Assembly (NCBI RefSeq): GCF_014196115.1
Contig: NZ_JACIDB010000001.1
Span: 992,001-1,056,000, forward strand
DNA: 64,000 nucleotides
Direction of reading: 5' to 3'
Source: Sphingomonas aquatilis
GTDB lineage: Bacteria > Pseudomonadota > Alphaproteobacteria > Sphingomonadales > Sphingomonadaceae
The notes beneath the pieces were generated by a model. That model made no database searches. It saw only the letters and a list, made by a program, of their open reading frames with translations, and was not told the DNA's origin. Positions 34,921 through 43,086 of the stretch are shown here, one piece after another. How positions within the stretch are numbered: position 1 is the stretch's first letter; each line of letters starts with the position of its first letter. The translations under genes and the position numbers were made by a program.

Positions 34921-35601
34921 TTACTCCAGCGGGATATCCGCCTCCGGATTAGCCTCGGTGTTCAGCCCGTGCCGCAGCAGCATCGGGATATTCGCGAACG
35001 CGAACAGCAGGGTAAGCGGGATCGCGCCCCACAGCTTGAACCCGACCCAGAAATCCCAGTTGGTGTTGCGCCACACCGCTTCGTTCAGCGCGGCCATCAC
35101 GACGAAGAACAGCGCCCAGTTGCGCGTCAGCTTGCGCCATCCTTCGGCCGTCAGCCCCGGATAGGCGGTGCCGAGCAGCCCCTCCAACAGCGGCCGGCCG
35201 GTCAGCAGGCCGAAGCCCAGCACGATCGCGAACATCGCATAGACGAAGGTCGGCTTCATCTGGATGAACTTGGGGTCGTGGAAATAGACGGTCAGCCCGC
35301 CGAACACGACAACGAACCCGCCCGAAATCCACAGCATCGGCGAGATGTGGCCGAGCTTGCGCTTCGACACGATCATCGCCGCGATGGTGGCGAGGACGAA
35401 GGCGGTGGTCGCGACGATCACCTTGGCGATCACCAGCGCGCCCGCGCGGTCGAGGTCGGACAGGAAGCCGGTGCTCGCGCCCACCAGCCGGATGGCGAGG
35501 GCAGCGGGGAACAGGAAATTGACCGCGAAGAACACGAGCAATGGCCCGTATTCGACGCCCAGCCGCACGCCGGGGGAGGATTTCTGGGTCATCTGAGTCA
35601 C
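34921..35601 (-). CDS. Inner-membrane septation protein (YciB/IspZ family)
   Basis: A 226-residue protein with about five hydrophobic segments (GPLLVFFAVNFLFPAALAIR, VIVATTAFVLATIAAMIV, MFAIVLGFGLLTGRPLLEGL). The RNWALFFVVMAALNEAVWRN segment and WDFWVGFKLWGA are characteristic. Homologues (intracellular septation protein A) are linked to cell division and envelope assembly. A GTG start (35601) is used; ATG three codons later is possible. Confidence 0.88.
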   Translation of the reverse strand: MTQMTQKSSPGVRLGVEYGPLLVFFAVNFLFPAALAIRLVGASTGFLSDLDRAGALVIAKVIVATTAFVLATIAAMIVSKRKLGHISPMLWISGGFVVVFGGLTVYFHDPKFIQMKPTFVYAMFAIVLGFGLLTGRPLLEGLLGTAYPGLTAEGWRKLTRNWALFFVVMAALNEAVWRNTNWDFWVGFKLWGAIPLTLLFAFANIPMLLRHGLNTEANPEADIPLE

Positions 35602-35618
35602 GCCGCGAGCTCCCCACC

Positions 35619-35702
35619 CGTCACCCCGGACGTGATCCGGGGTCCCGCTTCTTCTTTGAACCGCGCGGATAAGCGGGACCCCGGCTCAAGGCCGGGGTGA
35701 CG
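35619..35702. repeat. Family A palindromic repeat (short form)
   Basis: CGTCACCCCGGACGTGATCC and CTCAAGGCCGGGGTGACG, 84 bp. Followed closely by a family C element. Confidence 0.85.
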
Positions 35703-35732
35703 GAGTACAGGCGACGTCACCGTCCCCTCCAT

Positions 35733-35828
35733 CGGGATTCCCGCGGAGGCGGGAATCCAGACGGGCTGGCCTTGCAACTCCATCGCTGACGTTCGCCAAT
35801 CTGGATTCCCGCCTTCGCGGGAATGACG
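35733..35828. repeat. Interspersed palindromic repeat, family C
   Basis: GGGATTCCCGCGGAGGCGGG and its inverse GGATTCCCGCCTTCGCGGGA, ~45 bp apart. It lies just before the ftsY stop. Confidence 0.8.
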
Positions 35829-35851
35829 AACGTGGAAGGCGACAGGCACCA

Positions 35852-36790
35852 TCACTTCCGCCCCCCCGCATCGACACCGGCAATGATCCGCGCCACCTCG
35901 TTCGCGTCGAACGGGCGCAAATCGGTCATCCCTTCGCCCACGCCGATCGCATGGATCGGCAGGCCGTATTTCTCCGCCGCCGCGACCAGCACGCCGCCGC
36001 GCGCGGTGCCGTCGAGCTTGGTCATCACGAGGCCGGTAACGCCCGCCACTTCCTTGAACACTTCGATCTGCGACAGCGCATTCTGCCCCGTCGTCGCATC
36101 CAGCACGAGCACGACATCGTGCGGCGAGGCCGGGTTGATCCGCCCCAGCACGCGCCGGATCTTGGCGAGCTCGTCCATCAGCTCGCGCTTGTTCTGCAGG
36201 CGGCCGGCGGTGTCGACGATCAGCACGTCGATGCCCGTCTCGGTCGCCTTCTTCACCGCATCCCACACCACGCCCGCGGCATCGCCGCCTTCCGGCCCGG
36301 TGACGATCGGCACGCCGACCCGCTCCGCCCAGGTGGCGAGCTGGCCGATCGCGGCGGCGCGGAACGTATCGCCCGCGGCCAGCATCACGCCGTAATCCTG
36401 CTCCATCAGCAGGTGCGCCAGCTTGGCGATCGTCGTCGTCTTGCCCGATCCGTTGACGCCGATCACCAGGATCACCTGCGGCCGCGGGAAGGCCTCGATC
36501 TCGATCGGCTTGGCGACCTTGGCGAGCGCCTTCTCGACCTCCTCGGCGACGACCAGTCGGATGCCCAGCTCTTCCATGTTCCGCTCGAACGTGCCCTCGG
36601 CCAGGCGCGCGCGAATCTTGCCCGCGGTATCGGGGCCGAGGTCGGACGCGATCAGCGCCTCCTCCACCTCGTCCAGCGTCGCATCGTCCAGCCGCGCGCC
36701 GCCGAGGCCGGCAAGGTTGCCGACCAGCCGGTCGGACGTCTTCTTGAAGCCACCGAGCAGGCGCTCGTGCCAGGAGGGGGTGGTGCTCAT
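35852..36790 (-). CDS. ftsY: Signal recognition particle receptor FtsY
   Basis: A 312-residue SRP GTPase. The NG domain shows GVNGSGKTTTIAKLAHL (P-loop), DTFRAAA, DTAGRLQNK, TKLDGTARGG. The acidic A-domain typical of E. coli FtsY is missing, as is common in this class. FtsY docks ribosome-SRP complexes at the membrane, in partnership with the Ffh encoded 3.4 kb away. Start ATG overlaps the mtaB stop (ATGA), so ftsY is translated with mtaB. Confidence 0.96.
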   Translation of the reverse strand: MSTTPSWHERLLGGFKKTSDRLVGNLAGLGGARLDDATLDEVEEALIASDLGPDTAGKIRARLAEGTFERNMEELGIRLVVAEEVEKALAKVAKPIEIEAFPRPQVILVIGVNGSGKTTTIAKLAHLLMEQDYGVMLAAGDTFRAAAIGQLATWAERVGVPIVTGPEGGDAAGVVWDAVKKATETGIDVLIVDTAGRLQNKRELMDELAKIRRVLGRINPASPHDVVLVLDATTGQNALSQIEVFKEVAGVTGLVMTKLDGTARGGVLVAAAEKYGLPIHAIGVGEGMTDLRPFDANEVARIIAGVDAGGRK

Positions 36791-38190
36791 GAAATCGTAC
36801 CTAGCAGATGGGTGTCGGTTGCAGCGGTGATGCGGACTTGCACCACCTGTCCCGTTCGCGCTTCCATTACCGTTCGCCCTAAGCCTGTCGAAGGGCTGCT
36901 TTCCACACGCGCCACGCTTGCGGATAGTTGGGCTTCGACAGTGGACAGGTCGTCGAGGCCCCCGGCCTCGACTGGAACGTCCGGGGGACGTTCCACCTGT
37001 CCACCAGCCCGAACGGGGAGGGGGGCGCAGTCGGTCAGCAGCACCTCGGCGAAATTGCCGGCGTGGCCACGGGTTCCCGGCCGTTCGACCAGCACGTCCT
37101 GCACGCTGCCGGTAAGGCCCGCAAGCCAAGCCGCCCGGCGCCGGCCGGCGCTCGCGCGCAGCCGTTCGGCGCGGTCCTTGATCGCAGCGGGCGCGACCTG
37201 CGGCATGCGCGCGGCGGGGGTGCCGGCGCGCGGGGAATAGGGGAAGATATGGCCATGGACGATATCGGCATCGTCGATCAGTGCCAGCGTGTCGGCGAAC
37301 ATGGTCTCGTCCTCGGTCGGGAAGCCCGCGATCAGGTCCGCGCCGATCGCGATGTCGGGACGTGCCGCCTTCAGCCGCGCGACCATATCCACGGACTGTG
37401 CACGCGAATGCCGCCGCTTCATCCGCTTCAGGATCATGTCGCTGCCCGCCTGAAACGACAGATGCAGGTGCGGCATCACCCGCGCCTCGCTTGTCACCAG
37501 CTCGAACAGCCGATCGTCGATTTCGATCGAATCGAGCGACGACAGCCGCAGTCGGGGCAGCGCCGGGACATGCCGCAGGATGCGCTCGACCAGCAGGCCC
37601 AGCGTCGGCGCGCCGGGCAGATCGTGGCCATAGCTCGTCAGGTCGACGCCGGTCAGCACCACCTCGTGATGCCCCGCATCGACCAGGCCCGCGATCCGCT
37701 CCACCACCGCGCCCGCCGGCACCGATCGGCTGGGACCGCGGCCGAAGGGGATGGCGCAGAAGGTGCAGCGATGGTCGCAGCCGTTCTGCACCTCGACGAA
37801 CGCGCGCGCATGGCCGGTGAAACTCGCGGCGAGGTGCGGCGCCGTCTCGCGCAACGCCATGATATCGCCGACGACGACGGGTTCCAGGCTCGCCCAGGCG
37901 GCGGGGTTCAGCTTTTCGCCATTGCCGATCACCCGGTCCACCTCCGCCATCGCGGCGAAGCCGGCGGGGTCGATCTGCGCCGCGCAGCCGGTGACGACGA
38001 TCTCAGCATCCGGCCGGTCGCGCCGCGCCCGCCGCACCGCCTGGCGGCTCGCCTTCACCGCCGCATTGGTCACCGCGCAGGAATTGACGACCACGGTATC
38101 GCGCCCCGCCAGCAGGGCACGGATCGTTTCGCTCTCGGCGATGTTGAGACGGCAGCCGAGGGAGATGACCTCTGGCGCGGGAGCAGACAT
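36787..38190 (-). CDS. mtaB: tRNA (ms2t6A37) methylthiotransferase MtaB with repeat-encoded C-terminal insert
   Basis: A 467-residue radical-SAM methylthiotransferase. The UPF0004 domain has cysteines in SLGCRLN, NSCAVTN and VTGCAAQ; the radical SAM motif CDHRCTFC (CxxxCxxC) follows, and a C-terminal TRAM-like domain. It adds the methylthio group to t6A37 in tRNA. Residues about 391-440 come from a family D repeat that is itself split by a 64-bp three-way-junction sequence; no homologue is expected to have this segment. The frame is kept through the insert. The gene overlaps ftsY by 4 bp and starts back-to-back with the DUF924 gene. Confidence 0.92.
   Translation of the reverse strand: MSAPAPEVISLGCRLNIAESETIRALLAGRDTVVVNSCAVTNAAVKASRQAVRRARRDRPDAEIVVTGCAAQIDPAGFAAMAEVDRVIGNGEKLNPAAWASLEPVVVGDIMALRETAPHLAASFTGHARAFVEVQNGCDHRCTFCAIPFGRGPSRSVPAGAVVERIAGLVDAGHHEVVLTGVDLTSYGHDLPGAPTLGLLVERILRHVPALPRLRLSSLDSIEIDDRLFELVTSEARVMPHLHLSFQAGSDMILKRMKRRHSRAQSVDMVARLKAARPDIAIGADLIAGFPTEDETMFADTLALIDDADIVHGHIFPYSPRAGTPAARMPQVAPAAIKDRAERLRASAGRRRAAWLAGLTGSVQDVLVERPGTRGHAGNFAEVLLTDCAPLPVRAGGQVERPPDVPVEAGGLDDLSTVEAQLSASVARVESSPSTGLGRTVMEARTGQVVQVRITAATDTHLLGTIS
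36871..37017. repeat. Family D palindromic repeat inside mtaB, split by a nested element
   Basis: Left arm CGTTCGCCCTAAGCCTGTCG (36871) and right-arm parts GGCTTCGACA (36931) and CAGCCCGAACGG (37004). Between the two right-arm parts lies a 64-bp insertion. Compared with the intact copy at 17338, the insertion replaces about three bases of the arm. Confidence 0.88.
36941..37004. repeat. 64-bp perfect three-way-junction sequence (nested in a repeat, in mtaB)
   Basis: Outer stem GTGGACAGGT (36941-36950) with ACCTGTCCAC (36995-37004). Hairpin 1: GTCGAGGCC-CCC-GGCCTCGAC (36952-36972). Hairpin 2: GGAACGTCC-GGG-GGACGTTCC (36974-36994). Only one base separates the parts at each joint. All three stems are perfect, and the CCC and GGG loops are complementary. 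It encodes in-frame protein within MtaB. Confidence 0.95.
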
Positions 38191-38764
38191 GACGCGCGAT
38201 CTAGTGAGGGACGGCGCCCAAGTCCATGACATGGCGGCCGCGGTATTGGACTTCTGGTTCGGCCTGACCCAGGAACAGCATTTCGCCAAGGACGATGGCC
38301 TCGACCGGCAGATCGCCGACCGCTTCGGCGCGATGCGCGACGGCGTGCTGCGCGGCGATGCGGAGGGGTGGCGCGACGATCCCGACGCCTTGCTCGCCGC
38401 GATCATCCTGCTCGACCAATTCTCCCGCAACATTCATCGCGATACGGCGCAGGCGTTCGCGGCGGACGACCTCGCCGTCGAGCTGACGCTGGAGGCGATC
38501 GCCAAGGGCTGGGAAGGGCGCTTTCCCCCGGAACGGCGCGTGTTCCTGTATATGCCGCTGATGCACGCAGAGAATCTCGGCCTGCAGAACCTGTCGGTCG
38601 AGAAGTTCGAGGACCTGGGGCTGGCCGAGAACATCGCCTTCGCCAAGGACCACCGCGACGTCATCGCCCAATACGGCCGCTTCCCCAGCCGCAATGCCGC
38701 GCTGGGGCGGGAGTCGACCGAGGCGGAACAGACGTACCTCGCGCAGCCGGATGCGGGTTGGTAG
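38189..38764 (+). CDS. DUF924 family protein
   Basis: A 191-residue helical protein. Characteristic are VLDFWF at the N-terminus, the ILLDQFSRNIHRDT motif, FLYMPLMHAEN and the VIAQYGRFPSRN segment. Homologues are common but of unknown biochemical role, with a TPR-like fold. The chosen ATG overlaps the divergent mtaB start by 2 bp; a start at 38231 (MAAAVLDFW) is a fair alternative. Confidence 0.85.
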   Translation: MTRDLVRDGAQVHDMAAAVLDFWFGLTQEQHFAKDDGLDRQIADRFGAMRDGVLRGDAEGWRDDPDALLAAIILLDQFSRNIHRDTAQAFAADDLAVELTLEAIAKGWEGRFPPERRVFLYMPLMHAENLGLQNLSVEKFEDLGLAENIAFAKDHRDVIAQYGRFPSRNAALGRESTEAEQTYLAQPDAGW

Positions 38765-38778
38765 AACCCCTCCTTCTT

Positions 38779-38883
38779 CGTCATCCCGGCGCACGCCGGG
38801 ATCCATGGACACGGCAAGGCCAGCGTTGCGCACCCGCTCGAGATGCGTCGCAACCATGGATCCCGGCGTGCGCCGAGATGACG
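38779..38883. repeat. Interspersed palindromic repeat, family C
   Basis: CGTCATCCCGGCGCACGCCG and GGATCCCGGCGTGCGCCGAG, 105 bp. First of three repeats filling the 534-bp gap before ffh. Confidence 0.85.
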
Positions 38884-38914
38884 AAGGAGAGGGCGCGCGC
38901 CCGCCGAAAAAGCC

Positions 38915-39010
38915 CGTCATTCCCGCGAAGGCGGAAATCCAGGCTGGCAAACCTCACGCTTCCATCGCCGACGGCATAGGTTATGGATTCCCGCCTCCGC
39001 GGGAATGACG
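38915..39010. repeat. Interspersed palindromic repeat, family C
   Basis: CGTCATTCCCGCGAAGGCGG and GGATTCCCGCCTCCGCGGGA, 96 bp. It is closest to the copy beside ftsY (35733). Confidence 0.85.
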
Positions 39011-39051
39011 TGGATTGTGGGGCAGCGGCACCCCGCCACACCCACCCCTCT

Positions 39052-39134
39052 CGTCACCCCGGCCTTGAGCCGGGGTCCCGCTTCCTCCCCACGGCCGGCA
39101 AGTAGCGGGGCCCCGGATCAAGCCCGTGAGGACG
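39052..39134. repeat. Family A palindromic repeat, degenerate right arm
   Basis: CGTCACCCCGGCCTTGAGCC at the left; the right arm ends in a decayed GCCCGTGAGGACG. Sequence from 39135 to 39298 holds an Arg-rich short frame and a GC-rich hairpin before ffh. Confidence 0.7.
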
Positions 39135-39231
39135 CCGCCAAACCCCACCCCTTGCCACCACACCCCATTTCCCCTACACGCCCACCCACGTTCCACCACG
39201 GAATGCGATTGAGGACGCGCCCACGGGTGCA

Positions 39232-39270
39232 CGCTGGCCGGCGAGGTTTCGCCCGCCGGCGTCTTTTGCG
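39232..39270 (+). terminator. GC-rich hairpin with T-run upstream of ffh
   Basis: GGCCGGCGAGG...CGCCCGCCGGCG followed by TCTTTT. It lies ~40 bp before the ffh start, so it might be an attenuator in the leader or the terminator of an unseen transcript. Confidence 0.4.
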
Positions 39271-39298
39271 TTGTGTGGTATGATGAGGATTTGAGGCG

Positions 39299-40795
39299 AT
39301 GTTCGACAGTCTGAGCGACCGGCTTGGCGGCGTATTCGACCGCCTCCGCGGCCGTGGCGCGCTGACCGAGGCCGATGTGCGGACCGCGATGCGCGAAGTG
39401 CGCGTCGCGCTGCTGGAGGCCGACGTCGCGCTGCCGGTCGCCCGTCAGTTCGTCGACAAGGTCACCGAGGAAGCGGTCGGCCAGAACGTCCTGCGCTCGG
39501 TCACGCCGGGGCAGCAGGTCGTCAAGATCGTCAACGACGCGCTGGTCGAGATGCTCGGCGCGGACGAGAGCGAGCTGAACCTGTCGGTCACGCCGCCCGC
39601 GGTCGTGATGATGGTCGGCCTGCAAGGCTCGGGCAAGACGACCAGCACCGCCAAGATCGCCAAGCGCCTGTCGGGCCGTGATCGCAAGAAGGTGCTGATG
39701 GCGTCGCTCGACGTCAATCGCCCGGCGGCGCAGGAACAGCTTGCGACGCTGGGCAAGCAGATCGACGTCGCGACGCTGCCGATCGTCGCCGGCCAGCAGC
39801 CGGTCGACATCGCCCGCCGCGCGCTCCAGTCGGCGAAGCTCCAGGGCTTCGACGTGCTGATGCTCGACACCGCCGGTCGTCTGCACGTCGATCAGGCGCT
39901 GATGGACGAGATGAAGGCGGTCGCGGACATCGCGACCCCGCAGGAAATCCTGCTCGTCGTCGACAGCCTGACCGGCCAGGACGCGGTCAACGTCGCGACC
40001 AACTTCTCCGAACAGGTGCCGCTGACCGGCGTCGTGCTGACCCGCATGGACGGCGATGCACGCGGCGGTGCGGCCCTCTCGATGCGCGCCGTCACCGGCA
40101 AGCCGATCAAGTTCGCCGGCACCGGCGAAAAGATGGATGCGCTCGAAGCGTTCCACCCGTCGCGCGTCGCCGGCCGCATCCTCGGCATGGGCGACGTCGT
40201 CAGCCTGGTCGAGCGCGCCGCGGAATCGATCCAGCAGGAAGATGCCGAGCGGATGACCGCGCGGCTCGCCAAGGGTCAGTTCGACATGAACGACCTGCGC
40301 GGCCAGCTGGCGCAGATGCGCCGCATGGGCGGCCTCGGTGCGCTTGCCGGCATGATGCCGGGCATGAAGAAGGCGCAGGGCGCGCTCGCGCAGGCGGGCG
40401 GCGACAAGGTGCTGATCCACATGGACGCGATGATCGGGTCGATGACCGTGAAGGAGCGCTCCAAGCCCGAACTGATCAATGCCAAGCGCAAGATCCGCAT
40501 CGCCAAGGGATCGGGCACGACGGTGCAGGAGGTGAACAAGCTCCTGAAGATGCACCAGGAAATGTCCACCGCCATGAAGAAGATCAAGAAGATGGGCGGG
40601 CTGAAGGGCATGATGGCCATGCTCGGCAAGGGCGGCATGGGCGGCCTCGGCAACGCGCTCGGCGGCGCCGGCCTCGGCGAGATGATGGACAAGGCGGGCG
40701 GTGGCCTCCCCAAGGGCCTGCCCGGCCTCGGCGGCGGTCAGGACGGCATGCCCAAGCTGCCCCCCGGCTTCGAAAATCTTCTCAAGAAGAAATAA
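39299..40795 (+). CDS. ffh: Signal recognition particle protein Ffh (SRP54)
   Basis: A 498-residue protein. N domain, then G domain with VGLQGSGKTTSTAKIAK, DVNRPAAQEQL, DTAGRLHVD and TRMDGDARGGAAL, and a Met-rich M domain (from ~residue 300) that binds 4.5S RNA and signal peptides, ending in a Gly/Met/Leu-rich tail. It delivers nascent membrane proteins to FtsY. Confidence 0.97.
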   Translation: MFDSLSDRLGGVFDRLRGRGALTEADVRTAMREVRVALLEADVALPVARQFVDKVTEEAVGQNVLRSVTPGQQVVKIVNDALVEMLGADESELNLSVTPPAVVMMVGLQGSGKTTSTAKIAKRLSGRDRKKVLMASLDVNRPAAQEQLATLGKQIDVATLPIVAGQQPVDIARRALQSAKLQGFDVLMLDTAGRLHVDQALMDEMKAVADIATPQEILLVVDSLTGQDAVNVATNFSEQVPLTGVVLTRMDGDARGGAALSMRAVTGKPIKFAGTGEKMDALEAFHPSRVAGRILGMGDVVSLVERAAESIQQEDAERMTARLAKGQFDMNDLRGQLAQMRRMGGLGALAGMMPGMKKAQGALAQAGGDKVLIHMDAMIGSMTVKERSKPELINAKRKIRIAKGSGTTVQEVNKLLKMHQEMSTAMKKIKKMGGLKGMMAMLGKGGMGGLGNALGGAGLGEMMDKAGGGLPKGLPGLGGGQDGMPKLPPGFENLLKKK

Positions 40796-40835
40796 CAGAA
40801 CACCGTAACTGCCTTAGAACGAAGGACTATCTACC

Positions 40836-41249
40836 ATGGCACTCAGCATTCGTCTGTCGCGCGGCGGCTCCAAGAAGCGCCCGTACTACCGCATCGTCGT
40901 CGCCGACGCCCGCAGCCCCCGCGACGGCAAGTTCATCGAGAAGATCGGCAACTACAACCCGCTGCTCGCCAAGGACGCCGAGAACCGCATCGTGCTCGAC
41001 GCCGAGCGCGCCAAGTACTGGCTGTCGAACGGCGCGCAGCCGACCGACCGCGTCGCCCGCTTCCTCGATCAGGCCGGCGTGCGTGAGCGCGCGGCGCGCA
41101 ACAACCCGAACAAGGGCAAGCCGGGCGAAAAGGCCACCGAGCGCGCCGAAGAGCGTGCCGAGAAGCTGAAGGCGCAGGAAGAAGCGGCCGCCGCCGCTGC
41201 CGCCGCCCCGGCGGAAGAGGCTCCGGCCGAAGAGACCACCGAGGCGTAA
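40836..41249 (+). CDS. rpsP: 30S ribosomal protein S16
   Basis: A 137-residue protein, longer than the ~82 residues of E. coli S16. The conserved core ([35 protein letters not shown]) occupies the first ~80 residues, followed by an acidic, Ala/Glu-rich coiled extension common in Alphaproteobacteria. First gene of the rpsP-rimM-trmD-rplS group. Confidence 0.96.
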   Translation: MALSIRLSRGGSKKRPYYRIVVADARSPRDGKFIEKIGNYNPLLAKDAENRIVLDAERAKYWLSNGAQPTDRVARFLDQAGVRERAARNNPNKGKPGEKATERAEERAEKLKAQEEAAAAAAAAPAEEAPAEETTEA

Positions 41250-41334
41250 GCTTCGAGGCCGACCCTCCGATGCGCAGGCATCGAAGGTGAAACTGGTGCG
41301 TTGAGCCGTCCTTACCCGAGGAGGTTCACGCACC

Positions 41335-41487
41335 ATGGCCATCGATCCCGATCCCCGCACCGCGCCCGACGAGACGTTCGAGGACGCTGCGGTGAACGCG
41401 CCCAACGAGGGCGTTTCCGCCACCGATCCCGCAGAAGGGGATGACGATGCCCCAGCAGGCACCGACGGATCACCCGACCAAGGCTGA
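41335..41487 (+). CDS. Small acidic ORF between rpsP and rimM
   Basis: A 50-codon frame preceded by CCCGAGGAGGTTC, an excellent ribosome-binding site. The product is strongly acidic (MAIDPDPRTAPDETFEDAAV, then a D/E/P/G-rich tail) with no hydrophobic segment. It overlaps the rimM start by 47 bp in another frame, so its translation could tune rimM. Not recognised as a family. Confidence 0.5.
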   Translation: MAIDPDPRTAPDETFEDAAVNAPNEGVSATDPAEGDDDAPAGTDGSPDQG

Positions 41488-41953
41488 CGCGCCCGTCGTT
41501 CTCGCGGTCGTCATTGGCGCGCATGGCGTCAACGGCCAGGTGCGGCTCAAGGTCTTCGCCGAGGATTTCGGCACCTATAAGAGCTTCAACGGCGGCGCCT
41601 TGACGCTAAAGTTGACGCAGTCGGGCAACAACGGCCTGATCGCCCGCTTCGCCGAAGTCGCCGATCGCAACGCCGCCGAGGCCTTGCGCGGCACCGAACT
41701 CACCGTCCCCCGCTCGGCACTGCCGCCGCTGGGGGAGGGCGAATATTACCACGCCGATCTCATCGGCCTGGCTGCCGTGTCGACGACAGGCGAAGACTTG
41801 GGCCGCGTCGTGCTGGTCGAGAATTTCGGCGCGGGCGACGTGCTCGAAATCGAACGCGCCAATGGCAAGCGCTTCATGATCCCCATGAACGCCGACGCCG
41901 TGCCGGAGTGGAGCGCAAACGCGCTGACGGTAAACGCCGACTTCGTGGAGTAA
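41441..41953 (+). CDS. rimM: Ribosome maturation factor RimM
   Basis: A 170-residue protein. RimM N-terminal domain with VVIGAHGVNGQVRLKVF and a PRC-barrel domain with GEYYHADLIGLAAV and VENFGAGDVLEIE; the tail MIPMNADAVPEW is typical. It helps assemble the 30S head around S19. The start could be ATG 41441 or 41447. Confidence 0.95.
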   Translation: MTMPQQAPTDHPTKADAPVVLAVVIGAHGVNGQVRLKVFAEDFGTYKSFNGGALTLKLTQSGNNGLIARFAEVADRNAAEALRGTELTVPRSALPPLGEGEYYHADLIGLAAVSTTGEDLGRVVLVENFGAGDVLEIERANGKRFMIPMNADAVPEWSANALTVNADFVE

Positions 41954-41970
41954 CGCTTCCCCAAACCCCC

Positions 41971-42077
41971 CGTCACCCCGGACTCGTTCCGGGGTCCACT
42001 GGGCCACGGGGGGTCGTTAGAGCCTCTAGCCGCCCCCCTCGCCGCGGAGTGGACCCCGGACCAAGTCCGGGGTGACG
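41971..42077. repeat. Family A palindromic repeat
   Basis: A 107-bp copy with arms CGTCACCCCGGACTCGTTCC and CAAGTCCGGGGTGACG, between rimM and the divergent reductase gene. Confidence 0.9.
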
Positions 42078-42106
42078 GCGCGAGGGTGGCCGCCGCCCCC
42101 ATCACC

Positions 42107-43054
42107 TCACCGCCACAACCGCCCACGCTCCGCCAGCAAATTCCGGATCGTCGTCGCCGCCACGCCTGCTTCACCCATCGCATGGCTGATCTGGTCCAGC
42201 CCCTTCACCACGTCGCCCGCCGCAAACAGGCCGGCCACGCTGGTGCGCTGATGGTCGTCCACCTCAAGGCACCCTTCGTCGCTCGCCCGCGCGCCCGCCG
42301 CGATCGCCAGGTGCGACCGGATCCGCGACCCCAGCGCCGGATAGACGCTGTCGAACGCCATCCGCCCCTGCGCCGTATCCAGCGCGATCCGGTCGCCCTC
42401 GATCGCCCAGCCGCCGCACGGACCATCGACACGCGTAATGCCCGCCTCGTCCAGCTTCGCCGCGCAGGCCGCATCCAGCGCGTGCTCCGCCTCGGGCGCG
42501 ATCAGCGTCACGTCGCGCGTATAGCCGCGCAGGAACAGTGCCTCGCGCATGCCATGGTCGCCGGTGCCGATCACGCCCACGCGCTTGTCGGTCACCTCAT
42601 AACCGTCGCAGATCGGGCAATAGCGCATCAGCCCGCGCTCCAGCGCCGGGTCGTGCACCTCGGGCAGGATGTTGGGCCGATGATTGACCACCCCCGTCGC
42701 CAGCAAGACGGTGCGCGCGCGAAAGTCGCCATCGTCGGTGACGATGCGGAAATCGTCGCCCTCCGGCACAACCGCCGTGACCTTCTTCTCCTCGCGATAC
42801 GCACCGTACTTTTCGGCCTGCTCGCGCATCAGCCGCAGCAGCTCCTTGCCCGCAATCCCCTCGGGATAGCCGGCGTGGTTGCGCGTGCATGGGATCATCG
42901 CCGCACGGCTCGACCCGCTGTCGAACAGCCGGATGGAGAGGTGAAAGCGCGCCAGATAGATCGCCGCGGTCAGCCCGGCCGGCCCCGCGCCGATGATGAT
43001 GCAATCGTCCACGCCGTCGTCCCCTGAACCGTCGCCTTGCCCCACGTCCGTCAT
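42107..43054 (-). CDS. Thioredoxin-reductase-like FAD disulfide oxidoreductase
   Basis: A 315-residue protein. FAD motif IIIGAGPAGLTAAIYLARF, NAD(P) motif VGVIGTGDHGMREALFL and a redox CPICDGYE motif (CxxC). A C-terminal GLFAAGDVVKGLDQI segment binds FAD. It resembles TrxB but also the broader family of ferredoxin-NADP and small-disulfide reductases; the exact partner is unknown. Minus strand, breaking the otherwise plus-strand rimM-trmD order. Its ATG overlaps the putative VapB operator. Confidence 0.85.
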   Translation of the reverse strand: MTDVGQGDGSGDDGVDDCIIIGAGPAGLTAAIYLARFHLSIRLFDSGSSRAAMIPCTRNHAGYPEGIAGKELLRLMREQAEKYGAYREEKKVTAVVPEGDDFRIVTDDGDFRARTVLLATGVVNHRPNILPEVHDPALERGLMRYCPICDGYEVTDKRVGVIGTGDHGMREALFLRGYTRDVTLIAPEAEHALDAACAAKLDEAGITRVDGPCGGWAIEGDRIALDTAQGRMAFDSVYPALGSRIRSHLAIAAGARASDEGCLEVDDHQRTSVAGLFAAGDVVKGLDQISHAMGEAGVAATTIRNLLAERGRLWR

Positions 43055-43064
43055 GTATATACAT
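43053..43064. promoter_or_regulatory. 12-bp palindromic operator at the vapBC promoter
   Basis: ATGTATATACAT is a perfect 12-bp palindrome between the divergent reductase and vapB. It is AT-rich in a GC-rich region and adjacent to a possible -10 element (TATACG). VapB-type antitoxins bind such sites for autoregulation. Confidence 0.6.
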
Positions 43065-43086
43065 CCTGTCTATACGGAGGCATGGC

